Assembly (NCBI GenBank): GCA_020205615.1
Contig: JAINUW010000633.1
Location: 672,760 to 736,759, forward strand
Length of the DNA: 64,000 nt
Direction of reading: 5' to 3'
Source of the DNA: Panax quinquefolius
Lineage: Eukaryota; Streptophyta; Magnoliopsida; Apiales; Araliaceae
This document shows positions 35,404 through 48,444 of the stretch, in pieces. How positions within the stretch are numbered: the first letter of the stretch is position 1; each line of letters begins with the position of its first letter. A program made the position numbers and the translations under genes. The notes under the pieces were generated by a model. The model was not told where the DNA came from and did not search any database. It saw only the letters and a list, made by a program, of their open reading frames with translations.

Positions 35404-37519
35404 TACAAAGATGCATGAATGATCTGATCTTGCTGTCAATTGGAGGTTAATTTACTGATATTTTAATGTCACAAAGTCAATATATTTGGTTACCTACTAA
35501 AGGTGTTGGCAAATATTATGAAAGTTAACTAATAAAAATATACAAAAGGGTACTTTTGTCATTCAGATTATCATTTTAATGGCATACTTGACAATCGAAC
35601 CAACCCTTAGGATTTAACCCTAAAGTTCTAACCCTTATGTTTTATAACTTAATTTTCTAGGATTTTCTAATTAGGTTTTTAAATTAGAAAATTAAAATTT
35701 CAAAACTATAATTAGGGTTTCCTAATTAAATTAGGTTTTCCTAATTATATTAACGTGTAATAAACACAGTAGGCTTGCCAATTAAGATTAGGGTTTAGGA
35801 ATCCCAAATATGAAATTAGGGTTTCTCAAGATACGATTAGTGGTTTCCAATCATGCGCGTTAGGGTTTTTAAACTCGAAATTATTAATGAGAATTCTCCA
35901 AAATATTGAAAATTATATTTTATAATTCAAAATATTTTCTAACACTTTATTCTCATTTAAAATGATTTTTAAATCAATAAAATCATTTTTAACTTATTTA
36001 TAATTACATAAATCTAATACCATTAATATTAAATTATTAATGAAAATTTTCTAAAAATAATAAAAGTTACATTTTATAACTCAAAATATTTTCAAACACT
36101 TTATTCTTATTTAAAATAATTTTTATATAATTAAAATCATTTTTCTCTAATTTATTTAATATACTAATTAAATAAATTAAATATCATTAATATTAAAATA
36201 ATTGTAAATATTAATGAAAATATCTCAATTAATCAAAATTATTTTTCATAATTTTAAATAATTTTTTAAAACCATTTTTGGTAATTTTATAATTTATTTC
36301 TATTTTTAAATAATTTTCATAAAATCGTAAAATAAATATATTAAAAATCGTCGCTATAGGCGCCTTAGGTGTTCTTGAGCCTCAAAACACCGCTGCACTG
36401 ATCAGCTTAAGGGTGCAAGTTCGATCATTTATAATTCTCTCATACATTCACGTTTCAGCTTCTTTAAACTCGACATTGTAGTGTTTATGTAATACTACAA
36501 GTATCAACAATAATTTCATGCTTAATCTACCAAAGAAGATCCAACCCCCAAACTAGTCATTAAACATCATAAGGGTTTCCCGTAAACCCGTAACTTCGAA
36601 TTGGTTACTTTACGCCGATTATTAAGGTGTTCTAGTTATGGTTCATGTTCTTTAATGGTTCAATGTTATAGTCCTTGTGTCGTGGAACATTACTAAAACA
36701 ATGATCTGGCCTAACAACAACAAAATCATAAGTTACAACTTGATCAAAGGTCGCCGTAAACATCGCTTCTACCATTTTGGGTTCTTCCAGAAACTTCCAT
36801 CGTGATTGACAAGCCTAGTTTGACCGTCCACTATGTTCGATCAGTTGCTTATTTAAAGGATCTAAAGCCATATATTTAAAGAACACATAACAGACTATAA
36901 GATGGATATAACAACAACATCAAATCACTTACAAACTGACATATTTGGACTTTGCAAAACCTGTCAGACACTGATCTTACACTTTCTAGGTTACCCAAAA
37001 GCGTCGATTACGCCTTTGGCCAACTAAGTTTCACCGCTTATATCTTATAACTGGACATCCAACGACCTTGATTTGACTTTCGTAACAACGACCACATAAC
37101 AAACTATAGATTCCAACTTTAAAACAACAAAATTGTAAACAAACAAGAATCTATGGTTCTCGACATTCGCTTGTCGGATCAAAAATTTGTTCTTGGACAG
37201 TTTTTGAAATACTCTATTTTAAAGAACTTTGATGCTTTGGATCTATGGTATATCACCATAGATCATCATAAAACATCCCCTAGCACATAGATAAACACAT
37301 AAACATTAAATTTTATAAAGCATACAAGATCAAAATGAAAGTTAGGGTTTATACCTTCAAGTTCAATTCTTGATCTTAGATCTCCTTATCTGATATTGGT
37401 GTTTCTAGAGGTGATTTAGTGACTGATATTCTTGCTATATTCGGAGGTTTGGTTGAGAGAATGAGTGATTAAGAATTAGAGAGAAAAACAAGTAAAATAC
37501 TAGACATTTTCTCTCTCTC

Positions 37520-37523
<4 letters not shown>
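35367..37523 (-). repeat. Macrosatellite unit 6
   Basis: Full unit with the even-unit variant acaatcgaacc (about 35591). Its 23 bp palindrome has lost two bases (ctcaaaacac, about 36380). Confidence 0.9.
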
Positions 37524-37559
<36 letters not shown>

Positions 37560-39669
37560 TACAAAGATGCATGAATGATCCGATCTTCTTCATCAATTGG
37601 AGGTTAATTTATCGATATTTTAATGTCACAAAGTCAATATATTTGGTTACCTACTAAAGGTGTTGGCAAATATTATGAAGTTAACTAATAAAAATATACA
37701 AAAGGGTACTTTTGTCATTTGTATTATCATTTTAATGGCATACTTGACAATTGAACCAACCCTTAGGATTTAACCCTAAAGTTCTAACCCTTATGTTTTA
37801 TAACTTAATTTTCTAGGATTTTCTAATTAGGGTTTTTAAATTAGAAAATTAAAATTTCAAAACTATAATTAGGGTTTCCTAATTAAATTAGGTTTTCCTA
37901 ATTATATTAACGTGTAATAAACACAGTAGGCTTGCCAATTAAGATTAGGGTTTAAAAAAATCCCAAATATGAAATTAGGGTTTCTCGACATAAAATTAGG
38001 GTTTCCAACTGCGCGTAAGGGTTTCTAAACCTGAAATTATTAATGAGAATTCTCCAAAAATATTGAAAATTATATTTTATAATTCAAAATATTTTCTAAC
38101 ACTTTATTCTCATTTAAAATGATTTTTAAATCAATAAAATCATTTTTAACTTATTTATAATTACATAAATCTAATACCATTAATATTAAATTATTAATGA
38201 AAATTTTCTAAAAATAATAAAAGTTACATTTTATAACTCAAAATATTTTCAAACACTTTATTCTTATTTAAAATAATTTTTATATAATTAAAATCATTTA
38301 TCTCTAATTTATTTAATATACTAATTAAATAAATTAAATATCATTAATATTCAAATAATTGTAAATATTAATGAAAAATATCTCAATTAATCAAAAATTA
38401 TTTTTCATAATTTTAAATAATTTTTAAAACCATTTTTGGTAATTTTTATAATTTATTTCTATTTTTAAATAATTTTCATAAAATCAGAAAATAAATATAT
38501 TAAAAATCGTCGCTATAGGCGTCTTAGGTGTTCTTGAGCCTCAAGAACACTGTCAGACCAGTTTCAAGGGTGCAAGTTTGACTGCCTATAATTCTCTGTA
38601 CATTCATGTTCTAGCTTCATTGAAAACTCGACATCAGTAGTGTTTATGTAATACTACAAGTATCAACAATAATTTCATGCTTAATCTACAAAGAAGATCC
38701 AACCCCCAAACTAGTCATTAAACATCATAAGGGTTTCCCAAGAAACCCGTAACTTCGATCGTTACTTTATGCTCGATTATTAAGGTGTTCTAGTTATGGT
38801 TCATGTTCTTTAATGGTTCAATGTTATAGTCCTTGTGTCGTGAACATTACTAAAACAACAGATCGGCCTAACAACAACAAAATCATAAGTTACAACTTGA
38901 TCAAAGGTCGCCGTAAACATCGCTTCTACCGTTTTGGGTTCTTCCGTAAACTTCCATCGTGATTGACAAGCCTAGTTCGACCGTCCACTATGTTCGATCA
39001 TTGCTTATTTAAAGGATCTAAAGCCATATATTTAAAGAACACATAATGACTATAAGATGGATATAACAACAACATCAAATCACTTTACAAACCGACATAT
39101 TTGGACTTTGCAAAAACCGTCGAGAATCGATCTTACACTTTCTAAAGTTACCCAAAAAGTTTTATCATTACGCCCTAATCAACAAAGGTTCAATTGCTTA
39201 TATCTTATAATCTGGACATCCAACTAACCTTGATTTGACTTTCGTAACAACGACCACATAACAAACTATAGATTCCAACTTTAAAACAACAAAATTGTAA
39301 ACAAACAAGAATCTATGGTTCCGACATTTCGCTTGTCGCACCAAAAATTTGTTCTTGGACAGCTTTTTGAAATACTCTATTTTAAAGAACTTTGATGCTT
39401 TGGATCTATGGTATATCACCATAGATCATCATAAAACATCCCTAGCACATAGATAAACACATAAACATTAAATTTTATAAAGCATACAAGATCAAAATGA
39501 AAGTTAGGGTTTATACCTTCAAGTTCAATTCTCGATCTTAGATCTCCTTATCTCGATATTGGTGTTTCTAGAGGTGATTTAGTGACCTGATATTCTTGCT
39601 ATATTCGGAGGTTTGGTTGAGAGAATGAGTGATTAAGAATTAGAGAGAAAACAAGTAAAATACTAGACA

Positions 39670-39685
<16 letters not shown>
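37524..39685 (-). repeat. Macrosatellite unit 7
   Basis: Full unit with the odd-unit variant acaattgaacc (about 37747). Confidence 0.9.
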
Positions 39686-39725
<40 letters not shown>

Positions 39726-41845
39726 CAAAGATGCATGAATGATCCGATCTCATCATGTCAATTGGAGGTTAATTTTGATATTTTAATGTCACAAAGTCAA
39801 TATATTTGGTTACCTACTAAAGGTGTTGGCAAATATTATGAAGTTAACTAATAAAATATACAAAAGGGTACTTTTGTCATTTTGTATTATCATTTTAATG
39901 GCATACTTGACAATCGAACCAACCTTAGGATTTAACCCTAAAGTTCTAACCCTTATGTTTTATAACTTAATTTTCTAGGATTTTCTAATTAGGGTTTTTA
40001 AATTAGAAAATTAAAATTTCAAAACTATAATTAGGGTTTCCTAATTAAATTAGGTTTTCCTAATTATATTAACGTGTAATAAACATAAAGAGCTTGCCAA
40101 TTAAGATTAGGGTTTAGGAATCCCAAATATGAAATTAGGGTTTCTCAAGATACGATTAGGGTTTCCAAATCGCTGGCGTTAGGGTTTCTAAACCCTAAAT
40201 TATTAATGAGAATTCTCCAAAAATATTGAAAATTATATTTTATAATTCAAAATATTTTCTAACACTTTATTCTCATTTAAAATGATTTTAAATCAATAAA
40301 ATCATTTTTAACTTATTTATAATTACATAAATCTAATACCATTAATATTAAATTATTAATGAAAATTTTCTAAAAATAATAAAAGTTACATTTTATAACT
40401 CAAAATATTTTCAAACACTTTATTCTTATTTAAAATAATTTTTATATAATTAAAATCATTTTTCTCTAATTTATTTAATATACTAATTAAATAAATTAAA
40501 TATCATTAATATTCAAATAATTATAAATATTAATGAAAAATATCTCAATTAATCAAAATTATTTTCATAATTTTAAATAATTTTAAAACCATTTTTGTAA
40601 TTTTTATAATTTATTTCTATTTTTAAATAATTTTCATAAAATCGTAAAATAAATATATTAAAATCGTCGCTTATATAGCGCCTTAGGTGTGTTCTTGAGC
40701 CTCAAGAACACCGCCGCATCATCTTTCAAGGGTGCAAGTTTGATCGGTTATAATTCTCTCAGTACATTCATGTTTTGGGCTTCATTGAAACTCGACATCA
40801 GTAGTGTTTATGTAATACTACAAGTATCAACAATAATTTCATGCTTAATTAATCAACCAAAGAAGATCCAAACCCCCAAACTAGTCGTCAAACATCATAA
40901 GGGTTTCCCGTAAACCCGTAACTTCGATCGTTACTTTCATTTTCGATTATTAAGGTGTTCTAGTTATGGTTCATGTTCTTTAATGGTTCAATGTTATAGT
41001 CCTTGTGTCGTGAACATTACTAAAACAAAGATGACCGGCCTAACAACAACAAAATCATAAGTTACATCTTTGATCAAAGGTCGTCGTAAACATTGCTTCT
41101 ACCATTTTTGGGTTCTTCCAAACTTCCATCGTGATCGACAAGCCTAGTTTAACCGGGCCCACTATGTTCGATCGATTGCTTATTTAAAGGATCTAAAGCC
41201 ATATATTTAAAGAACACATAATGCATTATAAGATGGATATAATAACAACATCAAATCACTTACAAACCGACATATTTGGATTTGCAAAACCCGTCGACAA
41301 TCGATCTTAAACTTTCTAGGGTTACCCAAAGCTTTTGGCATTACGCCGGTCAACTAAGTTTCAATTGCTTATATCTATATCTTATAACTGGACATCCAAC
41401 GACCTTGATTTTTACTTTCGTAACAAAGACCACATAACAAACTATAGATTCCAACTTTAAAACAACAAAAATCATAAACAAACAAGAATCTATGGTTCTT
41501 GACATTTGCTTGTCAGACCAAAAATTTGTTCTTGGACAGTTTTTGAAATACTCTATTTTAAAGAACTTTGATGCTTTGGATCTATGGTATATCACCATAG
41601 ATCATCATAAAACATCCCCTAGCACATAGATAAACACATAAACATTAAATTTTATAAAGCATACAAGATCAAAATGAAAGTTAGGGTTTATACCTTCAAG
41701 TTCAATTCTTGATCTTAGATCTCCTTATCTGATATTGGTGTTTCTAGAGGTGATTTAGTGACTGATATTCTTGCTATATTCGGAGGTTTGGTTGAGAGAA
41801 TGAGTGATTAAGAATTAGAGAGAAAAACAAGTAAAATACTAGACA

Positions 41846-41858
<13 letters not shown>
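39686..41858 (-). repeat. Macrosatellite unit 8
   Basis: Full unit with the even-unit variant acaatcgaacc (about 39910). Confidence 0.9.
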
Positions 41859-41884
<26 letters not shown>

Positions 41885-43996
41885 TACATAGATGCATGAA
41901 TGATAGAATGATCTTGATGTCAATTGGAGGTTAATTTACTGATATTTTAATGTCACAAAGTCAATATATTTGGTTACCTACTAAAGGTGTTGGCAAATAT
42001 TGCGAGTTAACTAATAAAAATATACAAAAGGGTACTTTTGTCATTTGTATTATCATTTTAATGGCATACTTGACAATTGAACCAACCCTTAGGATTTAAC
42101 CCCAAAGTTCTAACCCTTAAATTTTATAACTTAATTTTCTAGGATTTTCTAATTAGGTTTTTAAATTAGAAAATTAAATTTCAAAACTATAATTAGGGTT
42201 TCCAAATTAAATTAGGTTTTCCTAATTATATTAACGATGTAATAAACATGAGGGCTTGCCAATTAAGATTAATTAGGGTTTAGGAATCCCAAATATGAAA
42301 TTAGGGTTTCTCAACATAAAATTAGGGTTTCCAAATGTAGCTGTTAGGGTTTCTAATCCTCAAATTATTAATTAGAATTCTCCAAAAATATTGAAAATTA
42401 TATTTTATAATTCAAAATATTTTCTAACACTTTATTCTCATTTAAAATGATTTTTAAATCAATAAAATCAATTTTAACTTATTTATAATTACATAAATCT
42501 AATACCATTAATATTAAATTATTAATGAAAATTTTCTAAAATAATAAAAGTTACATTTTATAACTCAAAATATTTTCAAACACTTTATTCTTATTTAAAA
42601 TAATTTTTATATAATTAAAATCATTTTTCTCTAATTTATTTAATATACTAATTAAATAAATTAAATATCATTAATATTCAAATAATTGTAAATATTAATG
42701 AAAAATATCTCAATTAATCAAAAATTATTTTTCATAATTTTAAATAATTTTTAAAACCATTTTTGGTAATTTTTATAATTTATTTCTATTTTTAAATAAT
42801 TTTCATAAAATCAGAAAATAAATATATTAAAAATCGTCGCTATAGGCGTCTTAGGTGTTCTTGAGCCTCAAGAACACCGCCGCATTCGATTCAAGGGTGT
42901 GCAAGTTTGATCGCTTATAATTCTCAATACATTCATGTTTTAAAGCTCGCTTGAAAACTCGACATCAGTAGTGTTTATGTAATACTACAAGTATCAACAA
43001 TAATTTCATGCTTAATCCACCAAAGAAGATCCAACCCCCAAACTAGTCATTAAACATCATAAGGGTTTCCCAAAACCCGTAACTTGATCGGGTTACTTTC
43101 ATGCTCGATTATTAAGGTGTTCTAGTTATGGTTCATGTTCTTTAATGGTTCAATGTTATAGTCCTTTGTGTGTCGTGGAACATTACTAAAACAACAGACG
43201 GATCTAACAACAACAAAATTATAAGTTACAACTTGATCAAAGGTCGTCGTAAACATTGCTTTCTACCATTTCGGGTTCTTCCGAAACTTCCATCGTGATC
43301 GACAAGCCTAGTTCGACCGCCCACTATGTTCGATCAATTGCTTATTTAAAGGATCTAAAGCCATATATTTAAAGAACACATAATGCAGCTATAAGATGGA
43401 TATAACAACAACATCAAATCACTAACAAACCGATATATTTGGACTTTGCAAAACCTTGTCGACATCGATCTTACACTTTCTAAGTTACCCAAAAGATTCG
43501 ATTACGCCTTGGTCAACTAAGTTTCAATTGCTTATATCTTATAACTGGACATCCAACGACCTTGATTTGACTTTCGTAACAACGACCACATAACAAACTA
43601 TAGATTCCAAATTTAAAACAACAAAATCATAAACAAACAAGAATCTATGGTTCGACATTTGCTCATCGGACAAAAAATTTGTTCTTGGACGCTTTTTGAA
43701 ATACTCTATTTTAAAGAACTTTGATGCTTTGGATGTATGGTATATCACCATAGATCATCATAAAACATCCCTAGCACATAGATAAACACATAAACATTAA
43801 ATTTTATAAAGCATACAAGATCAAAATGAAAGTTAGGGTTTATACCTTCAAGTTCAATTCTTGATCTTAGATCTCCTTATTCGATATGGTGTTTCTAGAG
43901 GTGATTTAGTGACCTGATATTCTTGCTATATTCGGAGGTTTGGTTGAGAGAATGAGTGATTAAGAATTAGAGAGAAAATAAGTAAAATACTAGACA

Positions 43997-44012
<16 letters not shown>
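41859..44012 (-). repeat. Macrosatellite unit 9
   Basis: Full unit with the odd-unit variant acaattgaacc (about 42071). Confidence 0.9.
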
Positions 44013-44044
<32 letters not shown>

Positions 44045-44920
44045 ATTAAAAGATGCATGAATGATCCGATCTTCTTTATCAATCGAGGTTAATTTATCGA
44101 TATTTTAATGTCACAAAGTCAATATATTTGGTTACCTACTAAAGGTGTTGGCAAATATTATTGCGAGTTAACTAATAAAAATATACAAAAGGGTACTTTT
44201 GTCATTTTCATTATCATTTTAATGGCATACTTGACAATCGAACCAACCCTTAGGTTTTAACCCTAAAGTTCTAACCCTTATGTTTTATAACTTAATTTTC
44301 TAGGATTTTCTAATTAGGTTTTTAAATTAGAAAATTAAAATTTCAAAACTATAATTAGGGTTTCCTAATTAAATTAGGTTTTCCTAATCATATTAACGTG
44401 TAATAAACACAGTAGGCTTGCCAATTAAGATTAGGGTTTAGGAATCCCAAATATGAAATTAGGGTTTCTCGGAATATGATTAGGGTTTCTAACTGCGTGT
44501 TAGGGTTTCTAAATCCTGAAATTATTAATGAGAATTTTCAAAAATATTGAAAATTATATTTTATAATTCCAAATATTTTCTAACACTTTATTCTCATTTA
44601 AAATGATTTTAAATCAATAAAATCATTTTAACTTATTTATAATTACATAAATCTAATACCATTAATATTAAATTATTAATGAAAATTTTCTAAAATAATA
44701 AAAGTTACATTTTATAACTCAAAATATTTTCAAACACTTTATTCTTATTTAAAATAATTTTTATATAATTTAAAATCATTTTTCTCTAATTTATTTAATA
44801 TACTAATTAAATAAATTAAATATCATTAATATTCAAATAATTATAAATATTAATGAAAAATATCTCAATTAATCAAAAATTATTTTTCATAATTTAAAAT
44901 AATTTTTAAAACTATTTTTG
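44013..44920 (-). repeat. Macrosatellite unit 10, truncated
   Basis: Only the first 908 bp are present: (TA)n, teloboxes and most of the AT-rich block. It carries the even-unit variant acaatcgaacc (about 44232). It stops inside the AT-rich block at actatttttg, where CACTA sequence begins. Confidence 0.88.
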
Positions 44921-45350
44921 TACGATCGTCGCTATAAAGCCGTCATTGAAACCTATATATGACGACGATCTTTTTTTATTATAGCGACGCACGCCTTTTT
45001 ATTATCGCTAGTAAACTCCACAAAAACGGCAAAAGGTTTTTCCGACTGATGACGTAGTGGATATACCGTGGCGATAACGCGGGTCGCTATGTAAGATTTG
45101 GTCGTGAGCTATCACGATGGCCGTGGTCACATTAGGGTATAGGTGAGATTTGGTTATGATCTATTACGACGATGGCCGCCAACCGTCGCTATAGGTGAGA
45201 TTGGCTATGAATTTATTTGCGATGGCCGGCCAAATAATCGCTCGCCAAGTAGATTTGGTGTGAGATATTGCGATGGTCGTCACGACCGTCGCTATAAAGT
45301 GAGATTGTCGTGAGATATATTGCACGTACCATCGCCGCTATAGGTATCCC
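44921..45350. repeat. Left subterminal repeats of CACTA copy 2, incomplete
   Basis: Diverged ccgtcgctata units match those of copy 1, with the outermost palindrome and the terminus missing. This is one of the zones where the two copies differ most, mainly at CG and CNG sites. Confidence 0.75.
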
Positions 45351-45699
45351 CAAATTTTTAAAGAAAATGCTTTCTATATAATAATTTTTATTTATTTTTA
45401 CCGTTAAGAAACATAACCACATTCAACCATCCAATCAATATAACATTTACAACTAAAAGAATAAAACAAATAAAGTCTATTAATGTATAATATCATCTAA
45501 ATATACATAACCATCCAAAATATCTTGTTATTATGTATCAAAAAAGCGATACATAACCAACAAAAGACATTTAACATATTTTTAGTATCACATCTCACAA
45601 ATTTTCATCAAAAATAGTGTTACATATAACAAATTTCAAAGAAGACGTGACATGTCACAGTCCTCTATAGGATTATTTGATCCGCTAATATCACCATTA
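45351..45699. other. AT-rich, no gene seen (copy 2)
   Basis: The counterpart of 12201-12539, almost unchanged. No coding signal. Confidence 0.4.
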
Positions 45700-46138
45700 T
45701 CTCCTTCGTATCGATCCTACAAATTAATTATCAAGTGAACTTATTAATCCATAAAAACATAATGATAGCCCCAAAAATTTAAGTATAAGTGAAGTGAGAG
45801 AGCAACACCCGATTGTTGGATTGAGCATTTGAACCGATGAATTCTTCATAAATTCATGCATAATTGATAATAGTTCATCCACTTTCCTTGCAGTATCATC
45901 TCCTTTTTCTCGCACCTTTTCAACTCGACTTTCAATTCTTGATTCTCACGTTGTACCTCATTATTTGTGTCACGAGGCCCCCAAGTGTTTGTAGGCATGT
46001 GGCACCAACTCCACCTTGTCGAAGTCAACCATGTCGCTCTCGGTCCAAGAACTTGTGTAAGTATATCATTCCGCCCTGTGCACTATTGCTTTCACCAAAT
46101 CGATTCACGAGTCTTCTTTAACTCAATAATTTTTTTTT
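45700..46138 (-). pseudogene. TNPA-like protein, C-terminal part, copy 2
   Basis: The same exon as in copy 1. On the minus strand NDILTQVLGP is followed, in one long frame, by TNTWGPRDTNNEVQREN, a Lys/Glu-rich helix and QGKWMNYYQL; a frame change then gives the RKVDELLSIMHEF stretch. The more open reading here supports a once-functional TNPA-like gene. Upstream exons are not resolved. Confidence 0.65.
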
Positions 46139-47786
46139 CTGTGAAAATATATAAGGCAAATTATACACAACTTAAATATACAAGACAACTTAAATATACA
46201 AGGCATAATAGGTTTTCGCTTCACGTCTCTTCATAATAAGATAAAGAAAATAATAAGAAATAGGATAAGAAATGCTGCAAATGACATTACGAATATTACG
46301 AATATTATTTATTGTATTTGGACTACATAAATTTGGAGCTTATGAGTAACACATATATTCGTTTCATTCAGGATATTGGTGAGTTATATGAAAGGTGAAA
46401 AAAACATTGAAAGCGTGCTATTGTATATTACGAAGCTATCTGCGATCTTTTCAAAGTGAAGAAGTAACAACCTCTGCAAATCGGTGCAAACGAAAAGTTG
46501 CAGTTTTACCTTTCACCTAAGAACGAGGGTGACTTCATCCAATAATGTGTGTATATTGCTACACATCGCTTTTCTTCATGAAGTTTGACCATTTTAATGG
46601 GGTTTTTTTTTGGTCAAAATATCTAGTTAAGTTCGCTTAGATTTGAACAACATCCGCATCTGCTCAACCTAGGTCATCCGGCCGAGAACAACAAGATATT
46701 GCATGCTCAAGTTACTGAGCGTAAAAATCGAGCCTTTTTGGATGTGATTGAGGAAGGGATGGTGGAGGGAAGTCCATTTCGATGTGCCAATGAACGTGAT
46801 CCAAAAAAGGTCTTGTGGTAGCAACACAAAAGTAGGGAGGGAGGGAGGGAGGGAGGGGGGGGGGGGGTAGGGAGAAGCATTCAAGGATTAAACCTCCTAC
46901 CAAAAAAAAAATTAGACAATCTCATATATCGTAGTATTACATTCTTTTATGAAAGACTTTTTCGTGTGTTATTACACCGGATCACCGGGTCAAAGTTGTT
47001 TTTAATTATAGAGAATCGGAACAAATAACTCGTACTTGTGCTTCATTCTCGGGTCATAATGATTATAACTTACCCTAAACTATTTATATGAGAGATATCA
47101 AGACAAATAATGGTACTTAACGTTGTGCTTCTTTACTTAGAATAACGATAGTAACATACCTTAAAGTATGTATATGAGAGATAATAGTGAGGTATATTGG
47201 TAACTATACCAAAGACATCTTCATATTTTAACGCCCTTATATATATGTATGTATTGGTAGGTATTTTACATCCTTATATTTCATTTGATAAATTTACTTT
47301 ATGTGGAAGTTTTAGTTTGCTAACATTAGTCTCATAATTTTTAGGGTAAACTTTTTATTCTCCTATTACTTATTGGAGAAAATTCATTACAACTAGCAAA
47401 ATAATGTGAAGTTCAAACAAATGTGGTTACATATAGCATACGCTCGTAGAGAATCGATAATGTTGTGCCCATCTAGCTATTTTCGTGTTTTATGTATACA
47501 AGTGTTGTAACTCAGTGGTAATCTTGATATTCTTATTGCCTTCGCCACTTCCCACCCTTCCCTTTTCCCCGAGGAAAGTAGAAGAATTAACGAAATTCAC
47601 TGATGTACGATAGCCTAATGTGTGATACCGGTTATGGGGGTAATTTCTATGAAATAAATGTAAATTGAAATTACCTTTTCAAAGCAATTTCTCAAGTATA
47701 TATCATTTCAAGAGAAAATTAAAAAGAATAACGAATGCAAAGTATGACATCATTTCTTATATCATTTTTCTTCTTTCTGAGGTGTC
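46139..47786. other. Gene-poor stretch between TNPA-like exon and TBC fragment, copy 2
   Basis: Collinear with 12978-14626. It contains the G-tract and no assignable coding sequence. Confidence 0.4.
46835..46872 (+). repeat. G-tract with G-quadruplex potential, copy 2
   Basis: Regular ggga units are followed by a long uninterrupted G run and taggg. It is more regular than copy 1, and exact run lengths may be unreliable. Confidence 0.7.
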
Positions 47787-48444
47787 ATGGACATTGAGGT
47801 AGTGCTCTTTGATACTAATATAGTAAATGATGGTAAGAGTATAGAAAGTGAAGTCATCTCTCCGTAACCTTTTTAACATGGAAACTAGAATTAGAGTTCC
47901 TCGTTCATGGGGAGTGCCAAGGGATCTCAGAGGAGAGGTACATTTTTACATTCCCGAATATCCGATTTTGGTAGGATTATATGAGCGGTGAAACAATTTC
48001 CTATTTGTAACCTTGTTGTTGCAGGTATGTCAAGCCTTTGTTGGTGTGAGAACACGTCGGGTGGAGAGGTACTACCAGATTTCATGGATTCGAGGTGGCT
48101 ATCGGGCGGGGAGCAGAATAAATCTCTATCGAGATAATGGTACTAAAGGACAAAATGGAGATGCATTTGGTGTTTATGAAAAATGGAGAAAGCAGATTGA
48201 GAAGGTCATTAGATGCATGGGGCTTGGACTTTATCGCTCAATCTTTTTGATTTGTAGGTGCTACTTCTTTTACTTCCAATTGTAATATGGTTTTCTCCCT
48301 GGACTAATTGCATATATTTTCTTACGCAGGATCGCCTCGAACTTTTCCGGTGTCATCCTGCATTAGATGAGGGTGGTAGAAATTCCTTAAGGCGTGTACT
48401 TATAGCTTATGCTCGACATAACCCCTCTCGTTGGGTATTGTCTG
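47787..48444 (+). pseudogene. Captured TBC-domain (RabGAP) gene fragment, three exons, copy 2
   Basis: The exons are 47787-47937, 48025-48204 and about 48330-48444, with GT...AG introns as in copy 1. Where copy 1 is out of frame this copy is sometimes in frame: VYEKWRKQIEK closes exon 2, and HPALDEGGRNSLRRVL with AYARHNPS is continuous in exon 3. Exon 1 has a stop near 47865 (tccgtaacc where copy 1 has tccagaacc). The two copies complement each other's breaks, which suggests that the fragment was nearly intact in their common ancestor. Confidence 0.88.

Larger units (their letters stand above)
24562..44920 (-). repeat. LTR-derived 2.16 kb macrosatellite array, first block
   Basis: Nine full units and one partial unit lie head to tail, each 2149-2173 bp when counted from one (TA)n run to the next. 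Each unit runs, on the plus strand: (TA)n; a telobox cluster; about 700 bp of nearly pure A/T; a hairpin (ttcttgag/ctcaagaa); about 700 bp of mixed sequence; a second hairpin; then a (CT)n run. On the minus strand this is the order of a Ty3/gypsy LTR. I find no coding sequence: short open frames recur at the same place in each unit and shift with indels. Confidence 0.9.

Noticed and set aside
28263..43751. Recurring short open frames in the satellite, such as the minus-strand MVIYHRSKASKFFKIEYF peptide or plus-strand MFLSLKNTAAS
   Set aside because: They recur because the unit recurs. Their C-terminal parts change with every indel, many starts are non-ATG, and no family is recognised. They are not conserved as proteins.
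24562..44920. cgtcgctatag in the satellite taken as a relic of the CACTA element
   Set aside because: The LTR at about 6380-6395 has a related sequence at the matching place in its landmark order, so LTR origin explains it. The similarity to the CACTA subterminal motif may be chance.
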